This document shows positions 14,102 through 21,790 of a stretch of DNA of 32,739 nucleotides, piece after piece (position 1 is the first letter of the stretch; each line of letters starts with the position of its first letter). A program made the position numbers and the translations under genes. The notes under the pieces were generated by a model. The model made no database searches, was not told where the DNA came from, and worked only from the letters and a program-made list of their open reading frames with translations. The DNA is from Corallococcus llansteffanensis (GTDB taxonomy: Bacteria; Myxococcota; Myxococcia; Myxococcales; Myxococcaceae): contig NZ_RAWB01000035.1 of NCBI RefSeq assembly GCF_003612055.1, forward strand, positions 1 to 32,739. Reading direction: 5' to 3'.

Positions 14102-15241
14102 ATGCGTGTCATCCTCTTCTGTCACTCGCTGCTGTCGGACTGGAACCACGGCAACGCCCACTTCCTGCGCGGGGTGGTGACGGAGCTCGCCGTGCGCGGC
14201 CATGAGGTGCGCGTCTTCGAGCCCGAGGACGCGTGGAGCCTCCAGCACCTTCGCGCTGAACCCCAGGGTGAGGCGGCGCTGGCCGAGGTGCGCGGCGTCT
14301 ACCCGTTCGTGCGGCCGGAGTGCTACGCGGCCGCTTCGCCCGACCTGGATTGCGCGCTCGACGGGGCGGACCTGGTGCTCGTGCACGGGAGGAGCCCGCC
14401 GGAGCTGGTGCGGCGCCTGGGCGAGCGCCGCGGCGCGGGCGGCACCTTCCGGCTGCTCTTCCACGACACCTACCACCGGTGCGTGAGCGCTCGCGAGGAG
14501 ATGGCCCGGTACGCGCTGGACGCCTTCGATGGGGTGCTCGCCTTCGGTGACATCCTCCGGCGCCTGTACCTGGAGGAAGGCTGGGCCCGCCGCGCGTGGA
14601 CGTGGCACGAGGCCGCGGACGTGCGCGTGTTCCACCCGCGCCCCCGCAACCGCGAGGTGCGGGACCTGGTCTGGATTGGCAACTGGGGGGACGACGAGCG
14701 CACCGCGGAGCTGCACGAGTTCCTGCTGGAGCCGGTGCGCACGCTGGGGCTGACGGCGCGGGTGCACGGCGTGCGCTACCCGGCCCCGGCGCTGCGGGCG
14801 CTGTCGGAGGTCGGCATCGAGTACGCGGGCTGGCTGCCCAACCACCGGGTGCCCACGGCCTTCGCGCAGGCTCGCGTCACCGTGCACGTGCCTCGCAGGC
14901 CCTACGCCACCGTGCTGCCCGGCATCCCCACCATCCGCCCCTTCGAGGCGCTGGCGTGCGGCATCCCGCTGGTGACGGCGCCCTGGGAGGACGCGGAGGG
15001 GCTCTTCACGCCGGGGAGGGACTTCCTCGTCGCCCGCGACGGCGCGCAGATGCGGCGTCACTTGTCCGCGCTGCTCGCGGACCCCGCGATGCGGCGCGAG
15101 TTCGCGGACGCGGGCCTGCGCACGGTGCTGGCGCGCCACACCTGCGCGCACCGCGTGGATGAGCTGCTGGGCATCTGCCAGGAGCTGGGCCTGTCCCCCG
15201 AAGTCCTCCACCCGCTATCGTCCGAAAGAGTCCTCGCATGA
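14102..15241 (+). CDS. CgeB-like glycosyltransferase (GT-B fold), first of a tandem pair
   Basis: The 379-residue protein has a GT-B layout. The N-terminal half begins MRVILFCHSLLSDWNHGNAHFLRG, in which the His/Gly-rich loop follows strand 1 and is typical of CgeB/DUF3880-like transferases. The C-terminal half carries GIPTIRPFEALACGIPLVTAPWEDAEGLFTPGRDFL, the glycosyltransferase family 1 type nucleotide-sugar region (x-FEALACGIPLV), and ends with the YA/CAHRVDELL helix. It is cytoplasmic, with no signal. The sugar and acceptor are unknown. Its ATGA end overlaps the start of the second transferase, a paralogue. A GAGGAG lies about 12 bases upstream of the ATG. The flanking remnants suggest it once belonged to a larger glycan cluster. 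Confidence 0.88.
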   Translation: MRVILFCHSLLSDWNHGNAHFLRGVVTELAVRGHEVRVFEPEDAWSLQHLRAEPQGEAALAEVRGVYPFVRPECYAAASPDLDCALDGADLVLVHGRSPPELVRRLGERRGAGGTFRLLFHDTYHRCVSAREEMARYALDAFDGVLAFGDILRRLYLEEGWARRAWTWHEAADVRVFHPRPRNREVRDLVWIGNWGDDERTAELHEFLLEPVRTLGLTARVHGVRYPAPALRALSEVGIEYAGWLPNHRVPTAFAQARVTVHVPRRPYATVLPGIPTIRPFEALACGIPLVTAPWEDAEGLFTPGRDFLVARDGAQMRRHLSALLADPAMRREFADAGLRTVLARHTCAHRVDELLGICQELGLSPEVLHPLSSERVLA

Positions 15242-16350
15242 GACACGGCCTGCGCATCGCCTTCTTTGGTTCGAGCCTGGTGTCCGCCTCCTGGAACGGC
15301 GCGGTCACCTACTACCGGGGCCTCATCCGCGCCCTGCACGCGCGTGGCCACCGCGTCACCTTCTACGAGCCGGAGGTCCACGGGCGGCAGGAGCACCGCG
15401 ACCTGGCGGACCCGGCCTGGGCCCGCGTCGTCGTCTACTCCGTGCGCGACACCGACATGCTGGGGGACTGCCTGGAGGAGGCCTGGGGCTCCGACGTGGT
15501 GGTGAAGGCCAGCGGCGTGGGCGCGTTCGACGCGCTCCTGGAGGCGCAGGTACTGGAGCTGCGGCGCTCCGGCACCCAGGTGGTGTTCTGGGACGTGGAC
15601 GCGCCCGCCACGCTGGAGCGCGTGGCGAAGGACGCAGGCGACCCCTTCCGCGCGCTCATCCCCCGCTACGACCACGTCCTCACCAACGGGGGCGGCGCGC
15701 CGGTGGTGAACGCGTACCGGGAGCTGGGGGCGCGCAGGTGCATGCCCATCTACAACGCGTTGGACCCGGACACGCACCACCCGGTGCCGCCCGAGGCGCG
15801 CTTCGCGGCGGACCTGTCCTTCCTGGGCAACCGGCTGTCGGACCGCGAGGCGCGGGTGGAGGACTTCTTCCTCAAGGCCGCGACGCTGCTGCCCCGGGCG
15901 CGGATGCTGCTGGGCGGCAGCGGGTGGGAGGACCGCGCGCTGCCCGGCAACGTGCGGCGCCTGGGCCATGTCTCCACGCAGGACCACAATGCGCTGAACT
16001 GCTCGGCGCGCGCGGTGCTCAACGTCCACCGTGACAGCATGGCGCGCTTCGGCTTCTCCCCCGCGACGCGCGTGTTCGAGGCGGCCGGCGCGGGCGCGTG
16101 CCTCATCACCGATGCGTTCGAGGGCGTGGAGCAGTTCCTGGAGCCCGGGCGCGAGGTGCTGGTGGCCCGCTCCGGCGAGGAGGTCGCGGAGCACGTCCAG
16201 CGCCTCACCCCGAAGGAGGCCGAGCGCGTGGGGAAGGCGGCGCTGCGGCGCGTGCTGGCCGAGCACACGTACGCGCACCGCGCGGAGCAGGTGGAGGCGG
16301 AGCTGGGCTTCCGTCTTTCCGCCGCGGTCGTGGCGCCGGGGGGAATGTGA
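15238..16350 (+). CDS. CgeB-like glycosyltransferase (GT-B fold), second of a tandem pair
   Basis: The 370-residue paralogue of the preceding protein begins [21 protein letters not shown] and its C-terminal part has [37 protein letters not shown], equivalent to the donor-binding region of the first enzyme. [19 protein letters not shown] and [39 protein letters not shown] fit the DUF3880/CgeB pattern, in which the central linker contacts the nucleotide sugar. Both proteins end with an [HY]-A-H-R-[AV] helix, supporting duplication. Substrates are unknown, but two coupled transferases suggest successive sugar additions to one glycan or glycolipid. The start overlaps the first gene by four bases. 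Confidence 0.88.
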   Translation: MRHGLRIAFFGSSLVSASWNGAVTYYRGLIRALHARGHRVTFYEPEVHGRQEHRDLADPAWARVVVYSVRDTDMLGDCLEEAWGSDVVVKASGVGAFDALLEAQVLELRRSGTQVVFWDVDAPATLERVAKDAGDPFRALIPRYDHVLTNGGGAPVVNAYRELGARRCMPIYNALDPDTHHPVPPEARFAADLSFLGNRLSDREARVEDFFLKAATLLPRARMLLGGSGWEDRALPGNVRRLGHVSTQDHNALNCSARAVLNVHRDSMARFGFSPATRVFEAAGAGACLITDAFEGVEQFLEPGREVLVARSGEEVAEHVQRLTPKEAERVGKAALRRVLAEHTYAHRAEQVEAELGFRLSAAVVAPGGM

Positions 16351-16442
16351 TGACGCCCGCGCGCATGCACGTCGTCCTCCTGGGGCGGTCGCTCACCGAG
16401 GGCTCCACCTCCTGTGTCGGCATCGGCATCGGGCGCGTCTGA
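16350..16442 (+). pseudogene. 5' remnant of a third CgeB-like glycosyltransferase gene
   Basis: A start codon overlaps the stop of the second transferase (TGATG), and the frame reads [20 protein letters not shown] before stopping after 30 codons. MHVVLLG-x-S-[LI]-T-S is the start of typical CgeB-like transferases in myxobacteria, and the overlap is the same coupling as between the two intact genes. The homology breaks off after about 14 residues, and the next gene starts 33 bp after the stop. I read this as the stub of a deleted third gene. It could be a real 30-residue peptide. Confidence 0.5.
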
Positions 16443-16474
16443 AACCCCGCGCGGGGGCGGGCATCGGAACGCGC

Positions 16475-16849
16475 ATGGCGTCTCTTCCGCCTCCCAAGCC
16501 CTGCGCCGTCTGCGGCCGTGCCATCACCTGGCGCAAGAAGTGGGCGCGCGACTGGGAGTCGGTGCGCTACTGCTCGGACGCGTGCCGGGGGAGGCGGACC
16601 GATGCGCGCGATTCCCCGCTGGAGGCGCTCATCCTGGAGCTGCTGGCCCGGCGGGCAGGCGGAGCCACGGTGTGTCCCTCCGAGGTCGCCCGCGCGGTGG
16701 GGGACGACGACTGGCGCTCCCGCATGGAGCCCGTGCGCGAGGCGGCCCGCAGGCTCGTCGCGCGTGGGGTGCTGGACATCGTCCAGGGCGGGCGCGTGGT
16801 GGACCCTTCCACCGCGCGCGGCCCCATCCGGCTGCGCCTGCGTTCCTGA
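16475..16849 (+). CDS. DUF2256/DUF3253 domain protein
   Basis: The 124-residue protein joins two small domains. Residues 8-40 are DUF2256: [20 protein letters not shown], then a second Cys pair in YCSDACRGR (Cys10, Cys13, Cys33, Cys37), a treble-clef type zinc site with the invariant WRKKW. Residues about 45-124 are DUF3253, a winged-helix-like domain ([49 protein letters not shown]). The combination is common in myxobacteria and other proteobacteria, often near photolyase-like genes, but no function is known. The ATG at 16475 starts just before the zinc domain. It follows the broken glycosyltransferase cluster, so its neighbours are not informative. Confidence 0.9.
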   Translation: MASLPPPKPCAVCGRAITWRKKWARDWESVRYCSDACRGRRTDARDSPLEALILELLARRAGGATVCPSEVARAVGDDDWRSRMEPVREAARRLVARGVLDIVQGGRVVDPSTARGPIRLRLRS

Positions 16850-16868
16850 CGCCGGTGTGGAGCGCGCT

Positions 16869-16885
16869 ACAGGGGAAGGCCCTGT
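16869..16885 (+). terminator. possible hairpin after the DUF2256/DUF3253 gene
   Basis: ACAGGG (16869-16874) and CCCTGT (16880-16885) form a 6-bp stem with a 5-base loop, 20 bp after the stop codon. No T-tract follows, so a terminator role is uncertain. Confidence 0.3.
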
Positions 16886-16971
16886 CACGGAATCCTGCTT
16901 GCGCGCACATGGAGGGTCCGACTACGCGCAGGCACCGGCTTCGCGCCGTCCCCTTCGACTCCGAGGCAGCC

Positions 16972-17598
16972 ATGAACTGGAAGCGTTCGAAGCACCCGGC
17001 CTGTGTCGTCGTCCTCGCCACGCTGGCCCTGGGCTGTGGGGGCACGGAGCTGCCGGAGGAGACGTCCCCCACCGTGGACACCGACGCCTTCGCCACGTCG
17101 AGCGCGAGCCTCACGGACGTGTACGCGGTGCGCCCGAACGCCTCGGTGGCGCGCTCCGGCGTGCGCGGCGTCCCCGATGACGTGAACCTCGTCAACGACG
17201 TGAAGGACACCGTCCAGCCGGACTTCGACGCGACGTACGTGGAGGGCAACGGCTCCAGCAGCTCCGTCGACTTCACCTATCCGGCCCTCGGCTCGGGCGA
17301 CGTGCTGGTGACGAACGTCAACGTGAAGTACTTCATGCGCAACGCGAGCTGCACCGCGCCGCTCATCTGTGGCCAGGGCGGCAGTGCGCTGCTGCAGGGC
17401 AACACCGTCCTCGCGCGCTCCACGGCGACACACTCCCTGCCGGACATGACGCAGGGCTGGTACCTCTTCAACGACACGTACACGCTGTCGCCCGCGGTGC
17501 CTCTGTCGCAGCTTCGCACCCGCATCACGATGACGTGGCCGGGGCGCTCCACCTTCGGCATGCGCCTGTCCACCGTGGCGGCGGACTTCCGGTACTAG
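16972..17598 (+). CDS. secreted lipoprotein of unknown function
   Basis: The 208-residue protein has a lipoprotein signal (CVVVLATLALGC, Cys23) followed by a low-complexity acidic stretch. The mature domain is beta-rich: DVYAVRPNASVARSG, QPDFDATYVEGNGSSSSVDFTYP, DVLVTNVNVKYFMRNASCT and TRITMTWPGRSTFGMRLSTVAADF. The mature part is Ser/Thr- and Asn-rich and has one likely disulphide (ASCTAPLICG). I do not recognise the family. The ATG at 16972 gives a standard signal peptide, whereas the upstream in-frame ATG at 16909 would put it internally. It lies eight bases before the reductase gene on the same strand. Confidence 0.78.
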   Translation: MNWKRSKHPACVVVLATLALGCGGTELPEETSPTVDTDAFATSSASLTDVYAVRPNASVARSGVRGVPDDVNLVNDVKDTVQPDFDATYVEGNGSSSSVDFTYPALGSGDVLVTNVNVKYFMRNASCTAPLICGQGGSALLQGNTVLARSTATHSLPDMTQGWYLFNDTYTLSPAVPLSQLRTRITMTWPGRSTFGMRLSTVAADFRY

Positions 17599-17606
17599 GA
17601 GACTTC

Positions 17607-18869
17607 ATGGCCCGCGAGAAGAAGACCGAGTTCGACATCGTCCTGTGGGGTGCCACGGGGTTCACCGGCCGACTGGTGGCCGAGTACCTGGCCCGCACGC
17701 AGGACGCGCACGGCGCGAAGTGGGCCCTCGCGGGCCGGGACCGGGAGCGGCTGGAGAAGGTCCGCGCGGAGCTGGCACAGGTGCGGCCCGCGTGCGCGGA
17801 CCTGCCGCTGGTGCTGGCGGATGCGAAGGACGCCGCGTCGCTGGACGCGCTGGTGGCGCGCACGCGCGTCGTCATCTCCACCGTGGGGCCCTACGCCCGG
17901 TACGGCAGCGAGCTGGTGGCCGCGTGCGTCCGCGCGGGCGCGGCCTACTGCGACCTGACGGGCGAAGTGCACTGGATGCGCAAGATGATCGACGCGCACG
18001 ACGCGCACGCACGGGAGACGGGCGCGCGCATCGTCCACACCTGCGGCTTCGACTCCATCCCCTCCGACCTGGGCGTGCTGCTGCTCCAGGACTACATGCG
18101 CGAGCGGCACGGTGGCCACTGTGACCAGGTGCGCTACCACCTGACGCGCATGCGCGGCGGCTTCAGCGGCGGCACCATCGCGAGCATGCTGGACACGCTG
18201 GACGCGGTGAAGGCGGAGCCGTCGCTGCGCCGCGTGCTGACGAGCGCCCACGCGTTGGATCCGGAGCCCGGCCGTGGAACGAAGGAAGAGCGCGACCAGA
18301 TGACGGTGCGCCGCAGCCCGGACACGGGCGGGTGGACGGCGCCGTTCGTGATGGCGTCCGTCAACACGCGCGTCGTGCGGCGCTCCAACGCGCTGCTGGG
18401 CTTCCCCTGGGGCCGCGACTTCTTCTACGCGGAGGTCTCCGACTTCGGGCCTGGCCCGAAGGGGCTCGCGCTGGCGGCGGGAACCACCGCGGGGCTGGGC
18501 GGCTTCATGGCCGCCACGAACGTGTCCGTGGTGCGCGGCCTGCTGGAGAAGCACGTGCTGCCCGCGCCAGGAGAGGGCCCGTCCGCCACGGCGCGCGAGC
18601 GGGGCTGCTTCGAGGTGAAGCTCCTGGGCGAGGGGCTGTCCCCCAAGAGCGGCCAACGCGTGAAGCTGGAGGGCAAGGTGGCGGCGCAGGGAGACCCGGG
18701 CTACGCGGCGACGTCGCGCATGCTCGCCGAGTCCGGCCTGTGCCTCGCGTTCGACACGCTGCCCAAGCGCGGCGGCGTCCTCACGCCCGCGTCGGCCATG
18801 GGCATGGTGCTGGTGGAGCGGCTGCGCAAGGCGGGGATGACGTTCGAGGTCCACGACCGCGCCGCGTGA
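17607..18869 (+). CDS. saccharopine dehydrogenase-like/trans-acting enoyl reductase family protein
   Basis: The 420-residue protein has an N-terminal Rossmann domain, FDIVLWGATGFTGRLVAEYLAR, with the GxTGFTGxLVAxYL signature of the SCCPDH/trans-acting enoyl reductase group, followed by WALAGRDRERLEKV and VISTVGPYARYGSELVAACVRAGAAYCDLTGE, the latter being the most conserved segment of the family. Further on, GFDSIPSDLGV is also characteristic. Mycobacterial members reduce enoyl intermediates of phenolic lipids, and the human homologue is linked to lipid droplets; here the substrate is unknown. AGGAG overlaps the stop codon of the lipoprotein gene. It ends nine bases before a bidirectional terminator. 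Confidence 0.92.
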   Translation: MAREKKTEFDIVLWGATGFTGRLVAEYLARTQDAHGAKWALAGRDRERLEKVRAELAQVRPACADLPLVLADAKDAASLDALVARTRVVISTVGPYARYGSELVAACVRAGAAYCDLTGEVHWMRKMIDAHDAHARETGARIVHTCGFDSIPSDLGVLLLQDYMRERHGGHCDQVRYHLTRMRGGFSGGTIASMLDTLDAVKAEPSLRRVLTSAHALDPEPGRGTKEERDQMTVRRSPDTGGWTAPFVMASVNTRVVRRSNALLGFPWGRDFFYAEVSDFGPGPKGLALAAGTTAGLGGFMAATNVSVVRGLLEKHVLPAPGEGPSATARERGCFEVKLLGEGLSPKSGQRVKLEGKVAAQGDPGYAATSRMLAESGLCLAFDTLPKRGGVLTPASAMGMVLVERLRKAGMTFEVHDRAA

Positions 18870-18877
18870 AGCACGCC

Positions 18878-18903
18878 GGGGCCCGTGTGGTGGCACGGGC
18901 CCC
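18878..18903. terminator. bidirectional intrinsic-type terminator
   Basis: GGGGCCCGTG (18878-18887) and CACGGGCCCC (18894-18903) form a perfect 10-bp GC-rich stem with a 6-base loop. It lies between two convergent genes, nine bases after the reductase stop and nine bases before the end of the MsrB-MsrA gene. No long T-run is present, as is usual in genomes this GC-rich. Confidence 0.75.
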
Positions 18904-18911
18904 ACGCTTCT

Positions 18912-20036
18912 TCAGTCGCGCAGGTAGTGGCAGGTGTAGCCGCCCGGGTTCTTCACCAGGTAGTCCTGGTGGTAGCCCTCGGCGGGGGTCCACTCGCCCG
19001 CGGGGGCGATCTGCGTGACGACGGGGCGGGGCCACTTGCCCGACGCATTGACGCGGGCCTTCACTGCCTCCGCCGTCTTCTTCTGTGCGTCCGACAGGTA
19101 GAACAGCGCGGAGCGGTACTGCGAGCCCACATCGTTGCCCTGACGGTTGAGCGTCGTCGGGTCGTGCATGCGGAAGAACCACTTCTCCAGCAGCCCCTCG
19201 TACGTCAGCAGCTTCGGGTTGAAGACGACGCGCACGGCCTCCGCGTGGCCTGTCGTTCCCAGGTGCACGTCCTCGTAGGTGGGGTGCTCGGAGTCCTTCG
19301 AGCCGCCCGTGTAGCCAACCTCCGTCTCGATGACGCCCGGGATCTTGCGCAGGATGTCCTCCATGCCCCAGAAGCACCCGCCCGCCAGGTACGCCGTCTC
19401 CGTGGTGGCCTCCGGCTTCGGGGCCGCGCGACCGAAGGCGGGCAGCCACGCCCCGTAGCCCTTCGCGGCCAGCTCGCCCACGGGGATGAAGCGCAGCGAC
19501 GCGGAGTTGATGCAGTAGCGCAGGCCCGTGGGCTCCGGCCCGTCCTCGAAGACGTGGCCCAGGTGCGAGTCGCCGTCCTTGGAGCGCACCTCCACGCGCA
19601 CCATGCCCAGGCTCGCGTCGCGCTTCTCGACGACGTGCTCCTTGTCGAGCGGCTTCGTGAAGCTGGGCCAGCCGGTGCCGGACTCGAACTTGTCGCGCGA
19701 GGAGAAGAGGGGCTCGCCGCTGACCACGTCGACGTAGAGGCCTTCTTCGTGATGGTTCCAGAAGGCGTTGCGGAAGGGCGGCTCGGTGCCCTCCTTCTGG
19801 GTCACCTGGTAGACGTTGGGCGGCAGGGTGCGGCGCAGCTCCTCGTCGGATGGCCTCGTGAACTTGCGGCCGTCCTTGGCCGGGGCGGCCGTGGCTGTGG
19901 CGGCCGTCGTGCCTGGGGGAGCGCCGCGAGCCTCGGTGCACGCGCTCAACACCGCGACCAGGGCCAGCGCGACGGGCCACAGCCGGCGTGCCACCGACGG
20001 CGGGGCAGGGTGGGAGACTGCACGGGCGGACGACAT
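18912..20036 (-). CDS. msrAB: bifunctional peptide methionine sulfoxide reductase, MsrB-MsrA lipoprotein
   Basis: The 374-residue protein repairs oxidised methionine of both stereo forms. A lipoprotein signal ([12 protein letters not shown], Cys33) places it in the envelope. Residues about 58-190 are MsrB, with [12 protein letters not shown] and the catalytic Cys175 in RYCINSASL. The four zinc Cys are absent ([20 protein letters not shown]), as in the zinc-free PilB-type MsrB. Residues about 215-374 are MsrA, with GCFWGMED (Cys221), GTTGHAEAV and [18 protein letters not shown]. Cys369 near the C-terminus is a likely resolving Cys. The order B-A is the reverse of the Neisseria PilB order. Reducing power would have to come from a thioredoxin-like partner, but none is encoded nearby. 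Confidence 0.95.
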   Translation of the reverse strand: MSSARAVSHPAPPSVARRLWPVALALVAVLSACTEARGAPPGTTAATATAAPAKDGRKFTRPSDEELRRTLPPNVYQVTQKEGTEPPFRNAFWNHHEEGLYVDVVSGEPLFSSRDKFESGTGWPSFTKPLDKEHVVEKRDASLGMVRVEVRSKDGDSHLGHVFEDGPEPTGLRYCINSASLRFIPVGELAAKGYGAWLPAFGRAAPKPEATTETAYLAGGCFWGMEDILRKIPGVIETEVGYTGGSKDSEHPTYEDVHLGTTGHAEAVRVVFNPKLLTYEGLLEKWFFRMHDPTTLNRQGNDVGSQYRSALFYLSDAQKKTAEAVKARVNASGKWPRPVVTQIAPAGEWTPAEGYHQDYLVKNPGGYTCHYLRD

Positions 20037-20233
20037 GGACTCGGGCCTCCGGACGCGCCCGGGGTGGACGCTCCTGTTGGGTACGCGGGACCCCCGGGTG
20101 CGGTTTCAGGGATTGTTGACTCCTGGCGCACACCGGGCGGCCGGACGGGCCGTCCTGCGCCCTCCCGGAGCCCCGGGCAGTGGCCGGAATGCCAGCCCGG
20201 CGCTACGTTTGGGCCGCAAGGGAAGGGGAGCCG

Positions 20234-20569
20234 ATGAGCCAGGGACGTGGGCCGAAAGGTCCAATCGGACGGGTGACGGGCATCTCGCGGGCCGAGGGCG
20301 CCAGCGTCGTCCTGCGCATCCGGGCCCTCCAGCGGGTGGAGGGCGCCGCGGCCATCTCCGCCAACAGCACCCCTCGGCGCTCGTTCGCGGAGGTGATGGA
20401 GCGCCACGCCCAGGGACTCAACTGGTCGGAGCCCCTGCCGCTGCCCGTGCCTCCCAGGGCCCTGCCGCCGCCCGTGCGCGGCCACGAGGACGCGGAGTTG
20501 ATGACCGCAGAGCCCGCACCGGACACCTTCGTCGGCCTGATGTGGTCGAAGCTGAAGCGCTCCCGCTGA
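20234..20569 (+). CDS. small hypothetical protein, 3' end amplified downstream
   Basis: The 111-residue protein is not recognised. GGGGAG lies just before the ATG at 20234. It has a basic N-terminus (MSQGRGPKGPIGRVTGISR), a short helical region (VVLRIRALQRVEGAAAI), RRSFAEVMERHAQGL, and a Pro-rich region, and ends PAPDTFVGLMWSKLKRSR. There is no signal or membrane segment. The last 60 bases form the first of five tandem 74-bp repeats that continue to 20857. It is divergent from the MsrB-MsrA gene, 197 bp away. Confidence 0.6.
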   Translation: MSQGRGPKGPIGRVTGISRAEGASVVLRIRALQRVEGAAAISANSTPRRSFAEVMERHAQGLNWSEPLPLPVPPRALPPPVRGHEDAELMTAEPAPDTFVGLMWSKLKRSR

Positions 20570-20857
20570 GGCCTCCCGATGGCGAGCCCGCGCCGGACAC
20601 TTTCGTCGGCCTGATGTGGCCTCAGCCGAAGCGCTCCTGCTGAGGCCTCCCGATGGCGAGTCCGCGCCGGACACCTTCGTCGGCCTGATGTGGTCGAAGC
20701 TGAAGCGCTCCCGCTGAGGTCGCCCGATGGCGGGCCCGCGCCGGACACCTTCGTCAGCCTGCTGTGGCCTTCGCCGAAGCGCTCCGCTGAGGCCTCCCGA
20801 TGGCGGGCCCGCGCTGGACACCTTCGTCAGCCTGCTGTGGCCTCAGCCGAAGCGCTC
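20510..20857 (+). repeat. five tandem 74-bp repeats derived from the 3' end of the preceding gene
   Basis: The shared core GGACACCTTCGTC begins at 20521, 20595, 20669, 20743 and 20816, giving spacings of 74, 74, 74 and 73 bp (the second and fifth copies have one or two substitutions). Copies 1 and 3 share TGGTCGAAGCTGAAGCGCTC; copies 2, 4 and 5 have CCTCAGCCGAAGCGCTC or a close variant, so the copies form an alternating mosaic. Because 74 is not a multiple of three, each copy can encode PAPDTFVGLMW-x-x-x-KRS only in its own shifted frame. The 20570-20959 gap holds nothing else I recognise. Confidence 0.9.
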
Positions 20858-20959
20858 ACGTAGCGGACCTGGCCTGGCCGTATCACCCGCACCCCACCGC
20901 GAAGCCTGACAGGCGAGCGGTCACGACCCTGCGGGTACGAGGTACGCTGCCTGGCCTTC

Positions 20960-21790
20960 ATGACCGCCTCGTCCGAACCCCCGCTGCCTGCTGCCCGCCA
21001 CGCGCTAGTGGTGACCACGTCGGACCGGGTGGACGCGTCGCTCGCACAGCACGCACGCGAGGCAGCGGAAGCCGTGGGCGTGCCGTATGTGGAGCGCCAC
21101 CACAAGCTGCCCCTGAAGAAGCTGCTCACCGACACCGCGGACGCGCTCATCGTCTTCGAGTCCACCGCCGTGTCGTTGGTGGACGCCGAAGGGTCGCTGC
21201 GCTTCTCTCCGGGGCTTGCGCACCTGCGCGTGAAGCAGCTGGACGCGGGCGTACCGGAGGACATGCTGCTGCGCATCGCGGAGCTGCGCGAAGGGGAGCG
21301 CGTGCTGGACTGCACGCTGGGCCTGGGCGCGGATGCCCAGGTGGCGGCGAGGCTGGTGGGGCCTTCGGGCCGTGTCGTTGCGCTGGAGAAGAGCCCCGCG
21401 CTCTACCTCCTGGTCCACCATGGGCTGGAGGGCCTGCCGCGCCATCCCGCGTCCTGCGCGGTGGAGGTGGTGCACGCGGACGCGGCCGAACACCTGCGCA
21501 CGCTGCCGGACGGCGCGTTCGACGTGGTGCTCTTCGATCCGATGTTCGAGAAGGAGCGCAAGTCCTCCGTCGCGTTCGAGACCCTGCGCCGCCACGCGGA
21601 CTACGCGCCGCTGACGCGCGACACGGTGGAGGAGGCCCAGCGGGTCGCGCGCCGCGCGGTGGTGCTCAAGGGCTCGCGCTACTCCCGCGACTTCAAGAAG
21701 CTGGGCATCACCCCGGAGCCCGCCCGGCCCAACGCCACCGTGCTCTGGGCGAAGTTGCCGGGGCGGGGGAGCTCCCTCAGGCGCGCCTGA
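20960..21790 (+). CDS. class I SAM-dependent methyltransferase, RsmJ-like
   Basis: The 276-residue protein has an N-terminal region (ALVVTTSDRVDASLAQHARE, VPYVERHHKLPLKKLL) and a Rossmann methyltransferase domain. LDCTLGLGAD (116-125) is the SAM-binding loop, VVALEKSPALYLLVHHGL the acidic strand 2, and VVLFDPMFEKERKSS the catalytic DPMF-type motif followed by basic residues, as in RsmJ (16S rRNA G1516 methyltransferase). By family it would modify a guanine in RNA; the divergent N-terminus leaves the exact target open. The start ATG has no strong ribosome-binding site. The last 14 bases overlap the convergent DUF1501 gene. Confidence 0.88.
   Translation: MTASSEPPLPAARHALVVTTSDRVDASLAQHAREAAEAVGVPYVERHHKLPLKKLLTDTADALIVFESTAVSLVDAEGSLRFSPGLAHLRVKQLDAGVPEDMLLRIAELREGERVLDCTLGLGADAQVAARLVGPSGRVVALEKSPALYLLVHHGLEGLPRHPASCAVEVVHADAAEHLRTLPDGAFDVVLFDPMFEKERKSSVAFETLRRHADYAPLTRDTVEEAQRVARRAVVLKGSRYSRDFKKLGITPEPARPNATVLWAKLPGRGSSLRRA

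Noticed and set aside
19946-20821. Minus-strand open frame across the 74-bp repeats
   Set aside because: It is repetitive only because the DNA is repetitive, and it overlaps the start of the MsrB-MsrA gene; there is no ribosome-binding site.
20510-20857. CRISPR array
   Set aside because: The whole 74-bp unit is repeated without unique spacers, and it derives from a coding sequence.
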